From Lathyrus oleraceus (taxonomy: Eukaryota > Streptophyta > Magnoliopsida > Fabales > Fabaceae): DNA of 64,000 nucleotides. Numbering within the stretch: position 1 is the first letter of the stretch; each line of letters starts with the position of its first letter. Position numbers and translations under genes: made by a program. The stretch lies in assembly GCF_024323335.1 (NCBI RefSeq), contig NC_066584.1, positions 276,001,618 to 276,065,617 of the forward strand, written 5' to 3'. This document shows, piece after piece, positions 31,949-42,447 of the stretch. Below the pieces are notes generated by a model. That model searched no databases. It was not told the DNA's origin and saw only the letters and a program-made list of their open reading frames with translations.

Positions 31949-33490
31949 TTACTCAGGGCAATTTTTAATGTTCAGATTTTCTAATATAAAGCGAAATCTA
32001 TCTTCAGCCAGAGGCTTAGTAAAGATATCTGCCCATTGATGTTCTGTATCAATGAACTTCAGCGTTACTATTCCTTTCTGAACATAGTCTCTAATAAAAT
32101 GATGTTTAATTTCTATGTGTTTGGCTCTGGAATGTAGAATGGGATTCTTACTTAAACAAATAGCAGCAGTATTATCACAAAGGATAGGAATGTTACTCTC
32201 AAAGATTTGTAGATCTTCTAGCTGATGTTTCATCCAGAGCATCTGAGTTGTGCACAGTGATGCTGAGATGTATTCTGCTTCTGCAGTTGATAGAGCAATT
32301 GTTGACTGTCTTTTGCTAGCCCAGGAGATTAAGTTGTTTCCCAGAAGCTGGCAATTTCCAGATGTACTTTTTCGTTCTATTCTATCTCCTGCATAATCTG
32401 CATCACAATAACCAGAAAGCCTATACTCTGATGTTTTCTCATACATCAGGCCCAGGTTAGGGGTTCCTTTCAGATACTTAAGAATTCTCTTAACAGCTGT
32501 TAAATGAGATTCTCTAGGATCTGATTGGAATCTGGCACAAAGACAGACGCTGAAGAGAATATCAGGACGAGTAGCAGTCAGATAGAGAAGAGAGCCTATC
32601 ATACCTCGATAGAGCTTCTGACAAACCTTGTTGCTTACCTCTTCCTTCTCCAGAATGCAAGTTGGATGCATGGGAGTCTTTGCAGAATTGCATTCAGACA
32701 TATCAAACTTCTTCAGAACGTCTTTAATGTACTTGCTTTGATGAATGTACGTGACTTCTGGAGTTTGATTGATTTGAATTCCCAGAAAGAACTTTAGTTC
32801 TTGCATTAGACTCATTTCAAATTCTGCCTGCATTAACTTAGAAAATTCTTGGCAAACAGAGATATTAGCAGAACCAAAAATAATGTCATCAACATAAATT
32901 TGGCATATCATGAGATCATTTTTATGATTTTTACAGAAGAGTGTAGAATCAACTTTCCCTCTGATAAAATTTTGTTCCAGAAGAAAATTACTTAAGCGTT
33001 CATACCAAGCTCTGGGAGCTTGTTTAAGTCCATATAAGGATTTCTTAAGTTTGAAAACATGTTCTGGAAAATTTGAGTTTTCAAAACCAGGAGGTTGATT
33101 TACATACACTTCTTCTGAAATATAACCATTTAGAAATGCACTCTTGACATCCATTTGGTATAATTTTATAGAGTGATTAATAGCAAATGATACAAGAAGA
33201 CGAATAGACTCTAACCTTGCGACTGGAGCAAAAGTTTCATTATAATCAATACCTTCTTGTTGACTATAACCTTGAGCTACCAGTCGTGCTTTGTTTCTGA
33301 CAACTTCTCCTTTCTCGTTCAGTTTGTTTCTGAACACCCATCTGGTTCCAATGACATGAGTGCCTCTGGGTTTAGGAACAAGATCCCAGACATCATTCTT
33401 GGAGAATTGATCTAACTCTTCTTGCATAGCTGCCACCCAATCATTATCTTGAAGAGCTTCATCACAGGACGTAGGCTCAATCAGAGACAC
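31949..33490 (-). CDS. pol: Copia reverse transcriptase-RNase H segment of pol
   Basis: A 513-aa open segment. It starts in the RT N-terminal region (WVFRNKLNE, ARLVAQGY, QMDVKSAFLNG), contains the catalytic YVDD at 32885-32896 and ends with a copia RNase H (DADYAGD, STAEAEY, SRAKHIEIKHHF). It makes cDNA from element RNA inside particles. All key motifs are intact. The Met at 33490 is probably not a true start, because this frame is the continuation of the integrase ORF after a one-base shift near 33575. It would need a frameshift or a separate start to be made. Confidence 0.9.
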   Translation of the reverse strand: MSLIEPTSCDEALQDNDWVAAMQEELDQFSKNDVWDLVPKPRGTHVIGTRWVFRNKLNEKGEVVRNKARLVAQGYSQQEGIDYNETFAPVARLESIRLLVSFAINHSIKLYQMDVKSAFLNGYISEEVYVNQPPGFENSNFPEHVFKLKKSLYGLKQAPRAWYERLSNFLLEQNFIRGKVDSTLFCKNHKNDLMICQIYVDDIIFGSANISVCQEFSKLMQAEFEMSLMQELKFFLGIQINQTPEVTYIHQSKYIKDVLKKFDMSECNSAKTPMHPTCILEKEEVSNKVCQKLYRGMIGSLLYLTATRPDILFSVCLCARFQSDPRESHLTAVKRILKYLKGTPNLGLMYEKTSEYRLSGYCDADYAGDRIERKSTSGNCQLLGNNLISWASKRQSTIALSTAEAEYISASLCTTQMLWMKHQLEDLQIFESNIPILCDNTAAICLSKNPILHSRAKHIEIKHHFIRDYVQKGIVTLKFIDTEHQWADIFTKPLAEDRFRFILENLNIKNCPE

Positions 33491-35028
33491 TAGTCCCAGA
33501 GGAATATCTTCAGAAGTTCTGAAGGTAGATCTGGTTCTAACAGGTTCATCTTTGTTTCCAAAATCAAGTCTTCAGATACGTTGCTACGACTCTTGACTTT
33601 CCTTGGAATTTCTGGAGATTTAATTTCTTCAGAGTCTGGAGTGACAGGTGCTTCTGGAATTTTCTCAGATTCTACCAGAGTGATCTCTAAATCTGCAAAC
33701 TTTTCAACTAGCTTTGACTTTTCAGGGTCAAGCTTATCATCAAATCTAACATGAATTGATTCCTCCACAATTTTGGTTTCTGTGTTGTATACTCTGTAGC
33801 CTTTAGAGCGTTCTGAGTATCCTAACATAATACCTTTCTGTGCTTTGGAATCAAACTTGTTCAGATGTTCTTTAGTATTTAATATAAAACAAATGCATCC
33901 AAAAGGATGAAAATAAGAAATGTTGGGTTTTCTTCCCTTACACAGTTCATAGGGAGTCTTATCCAGAATAGGTCTAATAGAGATTTTATTCTGAATGTAA
34001 CACGCTGTATTTACAGCTTCTGCCCAAAAGTGCTTTGCTACATTTGTTTCATTGATCATGGTTCTGGCCATTTCTTGGAGTGTCCTATTCTTCCTCTCTA
34101 CAACTCCATTTTGTTGTGGAGTTCTAGGGCAGGAGAAATCATGGGATATTCCATTAGAATCAAATAATTCTTCAAAATCTTTATTTTCAAATTCTCCACC
34201 ATGATCACTTCTGACTCTAATAATTTTAGAGTCAAATTCTTTTTGCACTTTAGAACAGAAACTGGTGAATACAGAGTGAGACTCACTCTTGTGCTTTAGG
34301 AATTTTACCCATGTCCAGCGGCTGTAATCATCAACGATTACTAGTCCATACTTCTTTCCATTGACTGATGCTGTTTTCACAGGACCAAATAAGTCAATGT
34401 GAAGAAGCTCCAGAGGCTTGGAGGTAGAAACAACATTTTTCTTTTTAAAAGATGTTTTTGAAAACTTTCCTTTCTGACAAGCTTCACACAGAGCATCTGA
34501 AGAAAACTTCAGTTTAGGTAAGCCTCTGACTAACTCAAGTTTAGTTAGCTGAGAAAGTTTCCTCATGCTAATGTGGCCTAAGCGTCTATGCCATACCCAT
34601 TGCTCTTCGTGAACTGACATTAAACATTTAACATTTTGATCTTTTAAATCAGAAAGATTTATTTTATAAATGTTGTTTTTCCTCTTGCCTGTGAAAAGGA
34701 CAGAGCCATCGTTCTGATTAATGGCTTTACACGTTTTTTGATTAAAGATTACATCATAACCGTTATCACTTAATTGACTTATGGATAACAAGTTATGCAT
34801 TAAACCTTCTACATAAAGAACATCAGATATAGAGGGAAGAGTACCATTACCAATAGTTCCGGAGCCTCTGATCCTTCCTTTCTGATCTCCTCCGAAGCCT
34901 ACAAAGCCAGCGTCTTTAAGTTCCAGGCTTTGGAACATAGACTTTCTTCCCGTCATATGTCGCGAGCATCCAGAGTCCAGGTACCATGACTGGTGTCTGA
35001 ACTTTGCTGCATAGGATATCTGCAACAT
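33490..35028 (-). CDS. pol: Copia protease-integrase segment of pol
   Basis: A 512-aa open segment. It begins with the protease DSG motif (LDSGCSRHMTG, near 34957-34990). A GAG-pre-integrase HHCC zinc region follows (WHRRLGH ... CEACQKGK), then the integrase core with D (HIDLFGP), D (SDHGGEF) and E (QNGVVERK). It processes the polyprotein and inserts cDNA. The start at 35028 overlaps the end of the gag ORF in another frame by 113 bp. The far end leaves the frame of RT. Both joins may be mutations, errors or recoding sites. Confidence 0.9.
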   Translation of the reverse strand: MLQISYAAKFRHQSWYLDSGCSRHMTGRKSMFQSLELKDAGFVGFGGDQKGRIRGSGTIGNGTLPSISDVLYVEGLMHNLLSISQLSDNGYDVIFNQKTCKAINQNDGSVLFTGKRKNNIYKINLSDLKDQNVKCLMSVHEEQWVWHRRLGHISMRKLSQLTKLELVRGLPKLKFSSDALCEACQKGKFSKTSFKKKNVVSTSKPLELLHIDLFGPVKTASVNGKKYGLVIVDDYSRWTWVKFLKHKSESHSVFTSFCSKVQKEFDSKIIRVRSDHGGEFENKDFEELFDSNGISHDFSCPRTPQQNGVVERKNRTLQEMARTMINETNVAKHFWAEAVNTACYIQNKISIRPILDKTPYELCKGRKPNISYFHPFGCICFILNTKEHLNKFDSKAQKGIMLGYSERSKGYRVYNTETKIVEESIHVRFDDKLDPEKSKLVEKFADLEITLVESEKIPEAPVTPDSEEIKSPEIPRKVKSRSNVSEDLILETKMNLLEPDLPSELLKIFLWD

Positions 35029-36730
35029 AGATAATCTTATCTTTCGGTACCCAGAATCTCTTGGGTCCTTTCAGATTAGTTTTCCCAGAGTTTCTTACAA
35101 CTTTGGGTCTTCTAGCATTTTTAAATTTGTGTTCTTGTGTGTGTGTATAGTGGTATGAAAAAGGTGATTTAATTTGGTTACTGGTAGAAGTTTTATCAGA
35201 ATCAGAATCATACCCAATTCCCCTTTTATTATTCTGACCTACTCCATAAATCATGGATGCCATAATACTCCTATTTATCCCATTCTTCAGAAATTGTTGA
35301 AAGGCTTCTTCATACTTATAAATAATTTCATTTGAAGTTTGTGGTGCTTGAGACAACACTTCTTCTAATTTTAAGCTTTTTGTTTTAGCTCCATCTCTTT
35401 CTAACGTTAAAGATTTGATTGTATCTTCATGTGCTAGAATTGTTGTCTCAAGTTCACTACATTCTTCAGATTTTGCTTTAAGAAGACCTTTAATGCTTTT
35501 AACTTTTTGTTTTAATTTCTGAAGAGAGGTAAGAGTTTCTGATAAACATGATTCTAAGTCAGATCTAGAAAGTTCAGAAAATACCTCTTCAGATTCTTCA
35601 TCTGAGCTGCTGGATGTGGTAGCCATAAATGCTACGTTGGCTTGTTCATCAGAGTCAGATTCTGATGATCCTGAATCACTATCGTCCCAGGTGGCCATTA
35701 ATCCTTTCTTTGTTCTGAAGGCATTTTTCTTGAAGCTTTCCTTCTTAGAGTTATCTTTCTTCAGCTTGGGGCATTCATTTCTATAATGACCTGTTTCTTT
35801 ACATTCAAAACAGGTAATATCTTTATTAGGTTTACCTTTTGAAGTTGACTCTGATCTATCCCCTCTGGGTCTTGATCTTCTGAAGTTGTTGTTGTTCCTT
35901 CTTTTCCAGAGTTGCTTAACTCTTCTGGTTAGTAAGGACAGTTCTTCTTCATCATCAGAGTCTTCAGGTTCAGAGTCGTCAGTATCTGCAGTTTCTGCCT
36001 GGAGAGCTTTGGTTCTGTCTGACTTCCGTCTTTCAGGTCTGGACTTCAGCGCCACTGACTTGTTCCTTTTCTGAGGTTCATCCTCCTCTAGTTCTATCTC
36101 ATGGCTTCTGAGAGAACTAACAAGTTCTTCAAGGCTGATACTGTTCAGATCCTTTGATAACTTCAGAGCAGTAACCATAGGTCTCCATTTCTTTGGCAGA
36201 CTTCTGACAATCTTCTTAACATGATCTGCAGTTGTGTATCCCTTGTCTAGCACTTTAAGACCTGCAATAAGAGTTTGGAATCTGGAAAACATAGCTTCTA
36301 TAGCTTCGTCATCTTCCATCTTGAAGGCTTCATATTTCTGGATCAACGCCAGAGCCTTCGTCTCCTTGACTTGGGAGTTTCCTTCATGGGTCATCCTTAG
36401 AGAGTCAAGTATATCTTTGGCTGTCTCTCTGTTGGTGATCTTCTCATATTCGTTGTATGATATGGCATTTAGAAGTATTGTTCTGGCCTTGTGATGATTT
36501 TTGAACTCACGTTTCTGATCTTCTGACATTTTGCTTCTGGGAACTTCAGCTCCATTTAAGGTTGGAGGTTTGTATCCATCTGTGACAATGTCCCAGAGGT
36601 CAGCATCATAACCAAGAAAGAAACTTTCGATTCTATCTTTCCAGTAATCAAACTTTTCTCCATCAAAAACAGGAGGCTTGGCATTGTAAGAATCTTTCTC
36701 ATTTGAGTGGGCCATTTGTTTTTCTCGCAC
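34916..36730 (-). CDS. gag: Copia Gag protein (604 aa)
   Basis: The UBN2/DUF4219-type copia gag region occupies about residues 10-230. It includes YWKDRIESFFLG and the RSLPKKWRP motif. An acidic linker and a CCHC zinc knuckle (CFECKETGHYRNEC, about 35770-35812) follow. A coiled-coil-rich C-terminal extension of about 250 residues is typical of long Sirevirus gags. The start could be 36730 or Met at 36715. The final ~35 residues are read from DNA that encodes the protease in the other frame. Confidence 0.9.
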   Translation of the reverse strand: MREKQMAHSNEKDSYNAKPPVFDGEKFDYWKDRIESFFLGYDADLWDIVTDGYKPPTLNGAEVPRSKMSEDQKREFKNHHKARTILLNAISYNEYEKITNRETAKDILDSLRMTHEGNSQVKETKALALIQKYEAFKMEDDEAIEAMFSRFQTLIAGLKVLDKGYTTADHVKKIVRSLPKKWRPMVTALKLSKDLNSISLEELVSSLRSHEIELEEDEPQKRNKSVALKSRPERRKSDRTKALQAETADTDDSEPEDSDDEEELSLLTRRVKQLWKRRNNNNFRRSRPRGDRSESTSKGKPNKDITCFECKETGHYRNECPKLKKDNSKKESFKKNAFRTKKGLMATWDDSDSGSSESDSDEQANVAFMATTSSSSDEESEEVFSELSRSDLESCLSETLTSLQKLKQKVKSIKGLLKAKSEECSELETTILAHEDTIKSLTLERDGAKTKSLKLEEVLSQAPQTSNEIIYKYEEAFQQFLKNGINRSIMASMIYGVGQNNKRGIGYDSDSDKTSTSNQIKSPFSYHYTHTQEHKFKNARRPKVVRNSGKTNLKGPKRFWVPKDKIIYVADILCSKVQTPVMVPGLWMLATYDGKKVYVPKPGT

Positions 36731-36780
36731 TGGATCTCTCTACACGGTTAAGTGTTTGATTTGAAAATCAATAACAGAGC

Positions 36781-36796
36781 CGGAGCTCTGATACCA
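36781..36796 (-). other. Copia element primer binding site (initiator tRNA-Met)
   Basis: On the minus strand TGGTATCAGAGC begins two bases after the 5' LTR. It matches the initiator-Met tRNA site used by most plant copia elements over 12 nt; the following bases diverge. Confidence 0.88.
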
Positions 36797-36798
36797 AT

Positions 36799-37881
36799 TG
36801 AAGGTGAGAAAAACAAGAAAGGGGGGTTTGAATTGTTTGAAAAATAAGCGCTTTTGCAAAATGAAATCACACAATGATTTTATACTGGTTCGCTTATAAC
36901 ACAAAGCTACTCCAGTCCACCCGGCCAAGGTGATTTCGCCTTCAACAAGGACTTAATCCACTAATCTTGAAAGATTACAAACAACCCCTAAGAGAAAAGA
37001 AAATCTCTTAGTCCTCTCAAGTCTACAGACTACAAAGAGTCACTTGAGGAAAACAAATAAAAATAGATACAAGATGTGTAATCTAGAATGCTTCTAAGAA
37101 AGCAAATATTACAAACTTAAGAACAAATTTTTCACTTGATAAGCAAAAGCTTAGTGAAAATCTTTGAAGAACAAAGATGTTTTTCTTGAGCGTGATATAA
37201 TTTCAGTATAGTTTTGGCTAGTGATTTCTTCGTATTTACTGAATGAGATTTCTTCTCTATTTATAGGAGTTGAAGTAGAGTTGAAGTAGCGTTGAATCTA
37301 TTGGATATTGAGATGTAATTACGCCATTCCATTAATAGCTTCTGCAGTAGACTTTTTCACTTAGAAGTGACTACTTACCACAATTAGTATCTTTTCTCTT
37401 GGAAGTGGAGATTAACGTCTCTTTCTAATTGAGGAAATCCATTTGCAGAACTTTAACTTGGCTTAAACGTTACTTCATCATGATTAACAATTCTGATTAG
37501 AGTCTTTGTGTATCTGGAGAATTCTTGCTTCTGATGTTATCTCTTGAAAGTTCAGATGACGCTTGATAACTTCAGACTTTACAGAAGACATTTGTTCAGA
37601 GTCAGAGCTTCTAGACTTTACTTCATGTTCAGATGCTTCTGATACTTTGTAGTTTTGTCCAGAGTCAGAGCTTCTTGAAAGAGATTCCTCTTTAGATGCT
37701 TCTGATACTTGAGATTTTGCATCTGATCTTGTTTTGCATCTGATGACATCATCAGATTTGTTTCTTCTTTCTTTAGAACCCTGCACACTTAGAAACTTTT
37801 CGTTAGGGTACCACTTTTGGTTTCATCCTTTGTTATCATCAAAATCATGGAATCTATTGTAGAACTATTTTTGTTCTTACA
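36799..37881 (-). repeat. Copia element 5' LTR (1083 bp)
   Basis: Identical by eye to the 3' LTR, with the same TG...CA termini on the minus strand. TATA box at 37258-37265. Confidence 0.96.
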
Positions 37882-37886
37882 TATTT
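37882..37886. repeat. Target site duplication of the copia element (right, TATTT)
   Basis: Second copy of 27282-27286. B's LTR resumes after it. Confidence 0.95.
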
Positions 37887-40303
37887 GTGTTCTCTGATCA
37901 TCATTGAGTGCAGATCAAGGTGTGGATCGAAGGTTTTGGTGAAGAATTAAGCACATGAAGCTCAAGAACATGAAGATGGAAACTGACTTTTGAGCTAGAT
38001 CCAAGCATCTCCAAGCTTCAATTCATACATCAAACTTCATAGCATCATCTCAGGACTGGATTTGGATACTTGCAAGGCCAGGATTCTGCAATTTTCAGTG
38101 ACTGCTCTTCAAGAGGTTAGGTTTTCGAGTCTCTTAATTCTTCCTCTTATGCATGTAATGTTGTAGATCTTCTCTTGCTGATCATGCTGATATAAAATTC
38201 ATGAGAAATGGTTGAGTATTGACTGAGATATCTGGATTTAAAGTTTTGGATGTGAATATGTTTTCATTCGATTCTCTTGATACATGTTGAATTAGACCAA
38301 AATAATAGTGGATTCATGTTGTACATGTCATAAGCTTTCCATTGATATAAGTTTCGCCTGGTTCTGGAAAAAAATTTGACACTGTTACTGTAGCACCACC
38401 GTCTTCATGAAGAAGACGGTGGAAACCACCACGTACCGTACGCGTACAATACGCAAGGGTTTTGTCTGGTTCAGCGCATGGCATTCACTGTAGAAGCGCC
38501 CATAGCTTTTGCCTCGCACGTTCGATCCTCCCCGCGTGCAATTCTTTATTTTCATTTTATTTTCCTCACAGCCAAACGCCGTTGTTTTTCTTGCCGCGCC
38601 ATACATGCTTCGATTCTGGCCGACAGCATATTTTCAAATTACTCACCATTTATCATTTCCCTCCAATTATCATATTTTTGTTCTTCATTTTATGCAATAT
38701 TTTCTTCCAACTTTAAAAAATCACTAAAAATTTAAAATGAATCCAATTAATTCCAAATTTTTTCTCACATGTTCCTTGAAGTGTCTATCATTTTATGATG
38801 TGATTTTCTGATTTTTATCATTTCTGGATTTTTGATTGTGGACTGTTGATTGAACATGTATGCAAATGTGACATGCTTCATTCATTCTATTGTGAAATGC
38901 TCATACATTGGCCAATTGATTTGAAATTTGGTATGCTGGTTCCCAACATGTTGCATGATTTTTGAGGTTTGGTTGTGCATTTTTCTCATTTTCCATTTCT
39001 GTTTTAGACACATGATTGTATGGTGTGACAATGTGTGTCACACAATTTGATATCATACTTGTGCATTTTTATTTCTAGGTCAATTGAGCTCTTCTGTTTA
39101 CCATTTTTGGCATGATGATTGTGTTTGACATATTGTGTGCACATAAAAATTTCCAGGATTGTTTGATTCATTTCTGTTTTAATATGGAATTTTGATTCTT
39201 GATATCCAATTGTGTGTCTTGAATTTGTCCTTGCCATAGCTTGCTCATGTAATGACTTTGCTTAATGCTTTTGACTTGGTCCTTTTTAGGACATGTTCTC
39301 ACTTGTTTAAATGAGCTTTATGTTGAATATTGGTTGTTGTTTTGACTTTTTGATTTACCTTTGACCCTAGGCTTTGCCCTAGGTGTTTGTACTCACAATT
39401 TGAGCTTTGCTTTAAGGTTCAAGCAATTAGTGTTAATGGATGATGTAATCTCCTTGCTTGAGATACAATTTACTTTGTTTAACTAATGTTGATTGTGTTG
39501 TAGGTCCTTTGGTGGCTAACTCACTTGAGTTGTTGACTTACATTGTGTATATTGGTTGTCTCACTGTTGATTGTTGATTGTTTGTCTGAATGTGAATATT
39601 GACTTGTTTGATTTTCCTACAGGTACTTTAGTAGCTTTAACTCATTACTTGAGTTGCTTTGCTTTGCTTGTGGTTGGTTTACCACTTAGGTAACCTCTCT
39701 AACTCCATGTAGTCTGGAAGCCCTGTCCTTTCTGTTTGGCAGGCATTTGGCTGAAGTCCTCCTTAAGAGGCCATGTCTGTGATTGTTTATCTTTGTGCCA
39801 TGTACTTCAAGTCCTCCTAAGTGAAGAGGCAATTGGCAGATAGAAGGGATGTGCAATCCATCCCCTGCTATTCAGTTGAGTCTTTCATCTTGCTCGCACT
39901 ATGTGCTGATGCATTTGAATAAATACCCAAAATCTTGTATATAGAGTCAGTCATTATGGAATAGAGTTCCTCATTTTGGACTCCCACACCTTCTTTAATT
40001 CAAGCTCACCCAGGTCCGGGTTAAGAGCTATGAGGTCTAACCCTCATCTCCCATTTCATCTGCTCACCCTGACGGTCAATGTCAGAGGTTAAGAGCCTAA
40101 ACACCCATAACAGTATTGGCTTGTTTGTCAAGGTCGATATGACCCCTTGACTAAAGCCCAACTTTGATTGAGCCTCTTGGTTGTGTACAGCGTGTGATAA
40201 TTGATTGATGTGTTTGCTTGTTTGCTTACCTGTGCATCCTTCATGTTGCTTTTGCATATTGTTTGCATTTTGCTTTTGCATTTGTTATGTGTTTTCTATT
40301 TGA

Positions 40304-40667
40304 GGAGTTAGATGTAAGACCATTGATTGGCTATCTGTTTCTTGTTCCTTTTGGGGAGCTGGACATAAGACCATTTATTGGCACTCCATTTCCTATTTTG
40401 TTTTGTTTTGAGGAGTCAGGTGTAAGACCATTGATTAGCTATCTGTTTCCTGTATTTGTTTTGTTTTGTGGAGTCAGGTGTAAGACCATTGATTGGCTAT
40501 CTGTTTCCTATTCTGTTTTCTTTTGTGGAGTCAGATGTAAGACCATTGATTGGCTATCTGTTTCCCATGTTGCTTCGTGGAGGTGGACGTAAGACCATTT
40601 ATTGGCACTCCGTTTCCCATTCGTTTTCGGAGTTGGATGTAAGACCATTTATTGGCAATCCATTTCC
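40304..40667 (+). repeat. Seven ~52-bp tandem repeats in Ogre B 3' LTR
   Basis: Partner of 13513-13876, with the same unit number and total length and a few substitutions. Confidence 0.85.
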
Positions 40668-41708
40668 AGTTTTGTTGCTCCTTTGAGCTTGCTTATTTGT
40701 CTTGCTTATTGCTTTGTGTTACCTAATTCCAAAGGAACTTCCTTGAATCATTTCTATGATTTTGAGAAAGCAATCCTTCCTGTGGCTTTTTCCCTTAACC
40801 TTAACCCTCACCCTTTTGTGCTTAACCTTGAACCTTGTTTTCATCCTTAACCCAAACCAGAAAACTTTTGTGCAAACATTCTCACCTGTTTTTCAAAACT
40901 AGAAACCTAGGCCTTATGCCTTTGATTTTCAAACTTCATTTTCACAATACTTCTTCTGAATTGAACTTAATGCCAACTTTGACCATCTTTGTGAATACCT
41001 CTAATTGATTAATTTCACTCACTCAATTACTTTTGTGGCCCTTGTCCACTTCTTAATCAAGTTTTCATACATTAGCCATAGATCTGAATTATCATAGTGG
41101 TTGATGTAAATCTCACCGCCTCCTTAGTGATTGAATTGTAAGACTTCCATGCTTATTATAGGGTTAACCCCTCACTAGCGTGTTGAAGTTGTTCTCACAT
41201 GGTGGATTGTTGACTCAGGTCGAGTGTTCTCCCTTTGATAATGAAAGACCTTAGGGCTTTTGTTTAAAATCAACCCATTCATTTTTTGGAAATCTTTTAG
41301 CCGAACTACGGCATTTTGATCTTTATCTTTCATGAAAAGGTACGTAGGCAATGGGTTCATCCATTCAAACACAAAAATAATAAAAATTGTACATTCTTTT
41401 CTCATCCCTCCAATCAATGTTTGCACAAAAATATTTCATAAACAAATAATTTTTACAACAAGTTGTGAAAAGAGGTTCCCTAGGAGTACCTAGGATGTTG
41501 TGGGTGCCTAACACCTTCCCACAACATAATTACCCCCTTACCCAGATCTCTGACCTTTTATTAGTTTTCTTTGCGTAAAAATTCTTAGGCTTTTGTTCGC
41601 TTTCTAGCCATTCCTTTGGATAAATAGAAGTGCGGTGGCGACTCTATCTTTGTATGCTTTGCTTTTGATTTAGTCAATAAATCATAAAGTGACGAATACA
41701 CCGCTACA

Positions 41709-42423
41709 CTTAATGTCAATCATCCATTTTGGTGGATTATGGTTTACACCTTATCAACACCCAAGTTTCATTGATATTAAGGATACACAAGAATGGATCA
41801 ACCACGAATCAAGGGTTTGTTGCGAGTCGCGAGCATGGAGTCTTGGTTAAGAACCACCCAAAGGGAGTGTACTATGGTTAAACCTGACAATCATGATCTA
41901 CAAGAGGTTCCCATAGTCATCATCCCATCTTTCGGATATTATCGGATAAACGACTACTCGTATTCCAAAAATATTCTCAAGAAAGACTCTTATGAGTGTA
42001 GTATCGCGTAACAATCGTATCAAATCTTACACTTGAACGATCTTCGCACTACGTCCTAAAAATAGGCCAAGATAGGCCAATATATTGGAAAGAGTAATGC
42101 CTAACCACGACTACTCGTGTGACATTATTGATCCCAACATAACCTCCACCAAGTGAATGGGCTTGCAAGTCAACTTGCTAAGGAATAACTCCACACAAGT
42201 CAACAAGACTATGCCATTCTCCTATCCTAAGTGCACTCGAGTTCGGGTATAGAACTCATCTCACGAAGATCACCAAGCATACAAGGAATTAATATTCAAA
42301 CAATTCAATCATTACATACAATACACTAATCCCAAATTGCACAAAAATATGTCACAAAGCAATATACCATACAATACAACAAATATGAAAAGTAGGCAAA
42401 ACCCACTAAGCAAATGATATTCC
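41709..42423 (-). other. Ogre C 5' leader (truncated by insertion of B)
   Basis: Reverse-complement homology to A 4350-4940 and B 15090-15680. B is inserted one base inside the end of the 75-bp palindrome-ended unit (41709-41782). The expected target duplication partner lies outside the window. Confidence 0.82.
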
Positions 42424-42441
42424 CCAGCAGAGTCGCCACTT
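42424..42441 (-). other. Ogre C primer binding site
   Basis: TGGCGACTCTGCTGGGGA on the minus strand, identical to A's site but with B's GAAAAG spacer from the LTR. Confidence 0.88.
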
Positions 42442-42447
42442 TTCTGT

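Larger units (their letters stand above)
27287..37881 (-). mobile_element. Ty1/copia Sirevirus-like element with Env-like ORF
   Basis: A complete 10.6-kb element on the minus strand. Its LTRs are 1083 bp each and look identical by eye, its primer site is of initiator-tRNA-Met type, and it has gag, protease-integrase-RT-RNase H and a further large ORF between pol and the 3' LTR. The copia domain order (integrase before RT), the extra ORF and several polypurine tracts fit the SIRE/Sirevirus lineage. Identical LTRs and the exact target duplication indicate a very young insertion. Two reading-frame breaks in gag-pol are odd for such a young copy. Confidence 0.95.
26028..41708 (+). repeat. Ogre B 3' LTR (about 5081 bp, interrupted by the copia element)
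   Basis: Starts TGTAAGACCCC and ends CCGCTACA. It is split by the copia insertion into 26028-27286 and 37887-41708. TATA-like TATAAAT is at 27154-27160, the seven-unit tandem array at 40304-40667 and the internal TGGCGACTCT at 41636-41645. Scattered substitutions from the 5' LTR are more frequent than between A's LTRs, so B inserted before A. It adjoins element C's leader directly. Confidence 0.93.

Noticed and set aside
41793..42011. 72-aa plus-strand ORF in C's leader
   Set aside because: It is the reverse strand of the conserved non-coding leader; A and B show no matching ORF.
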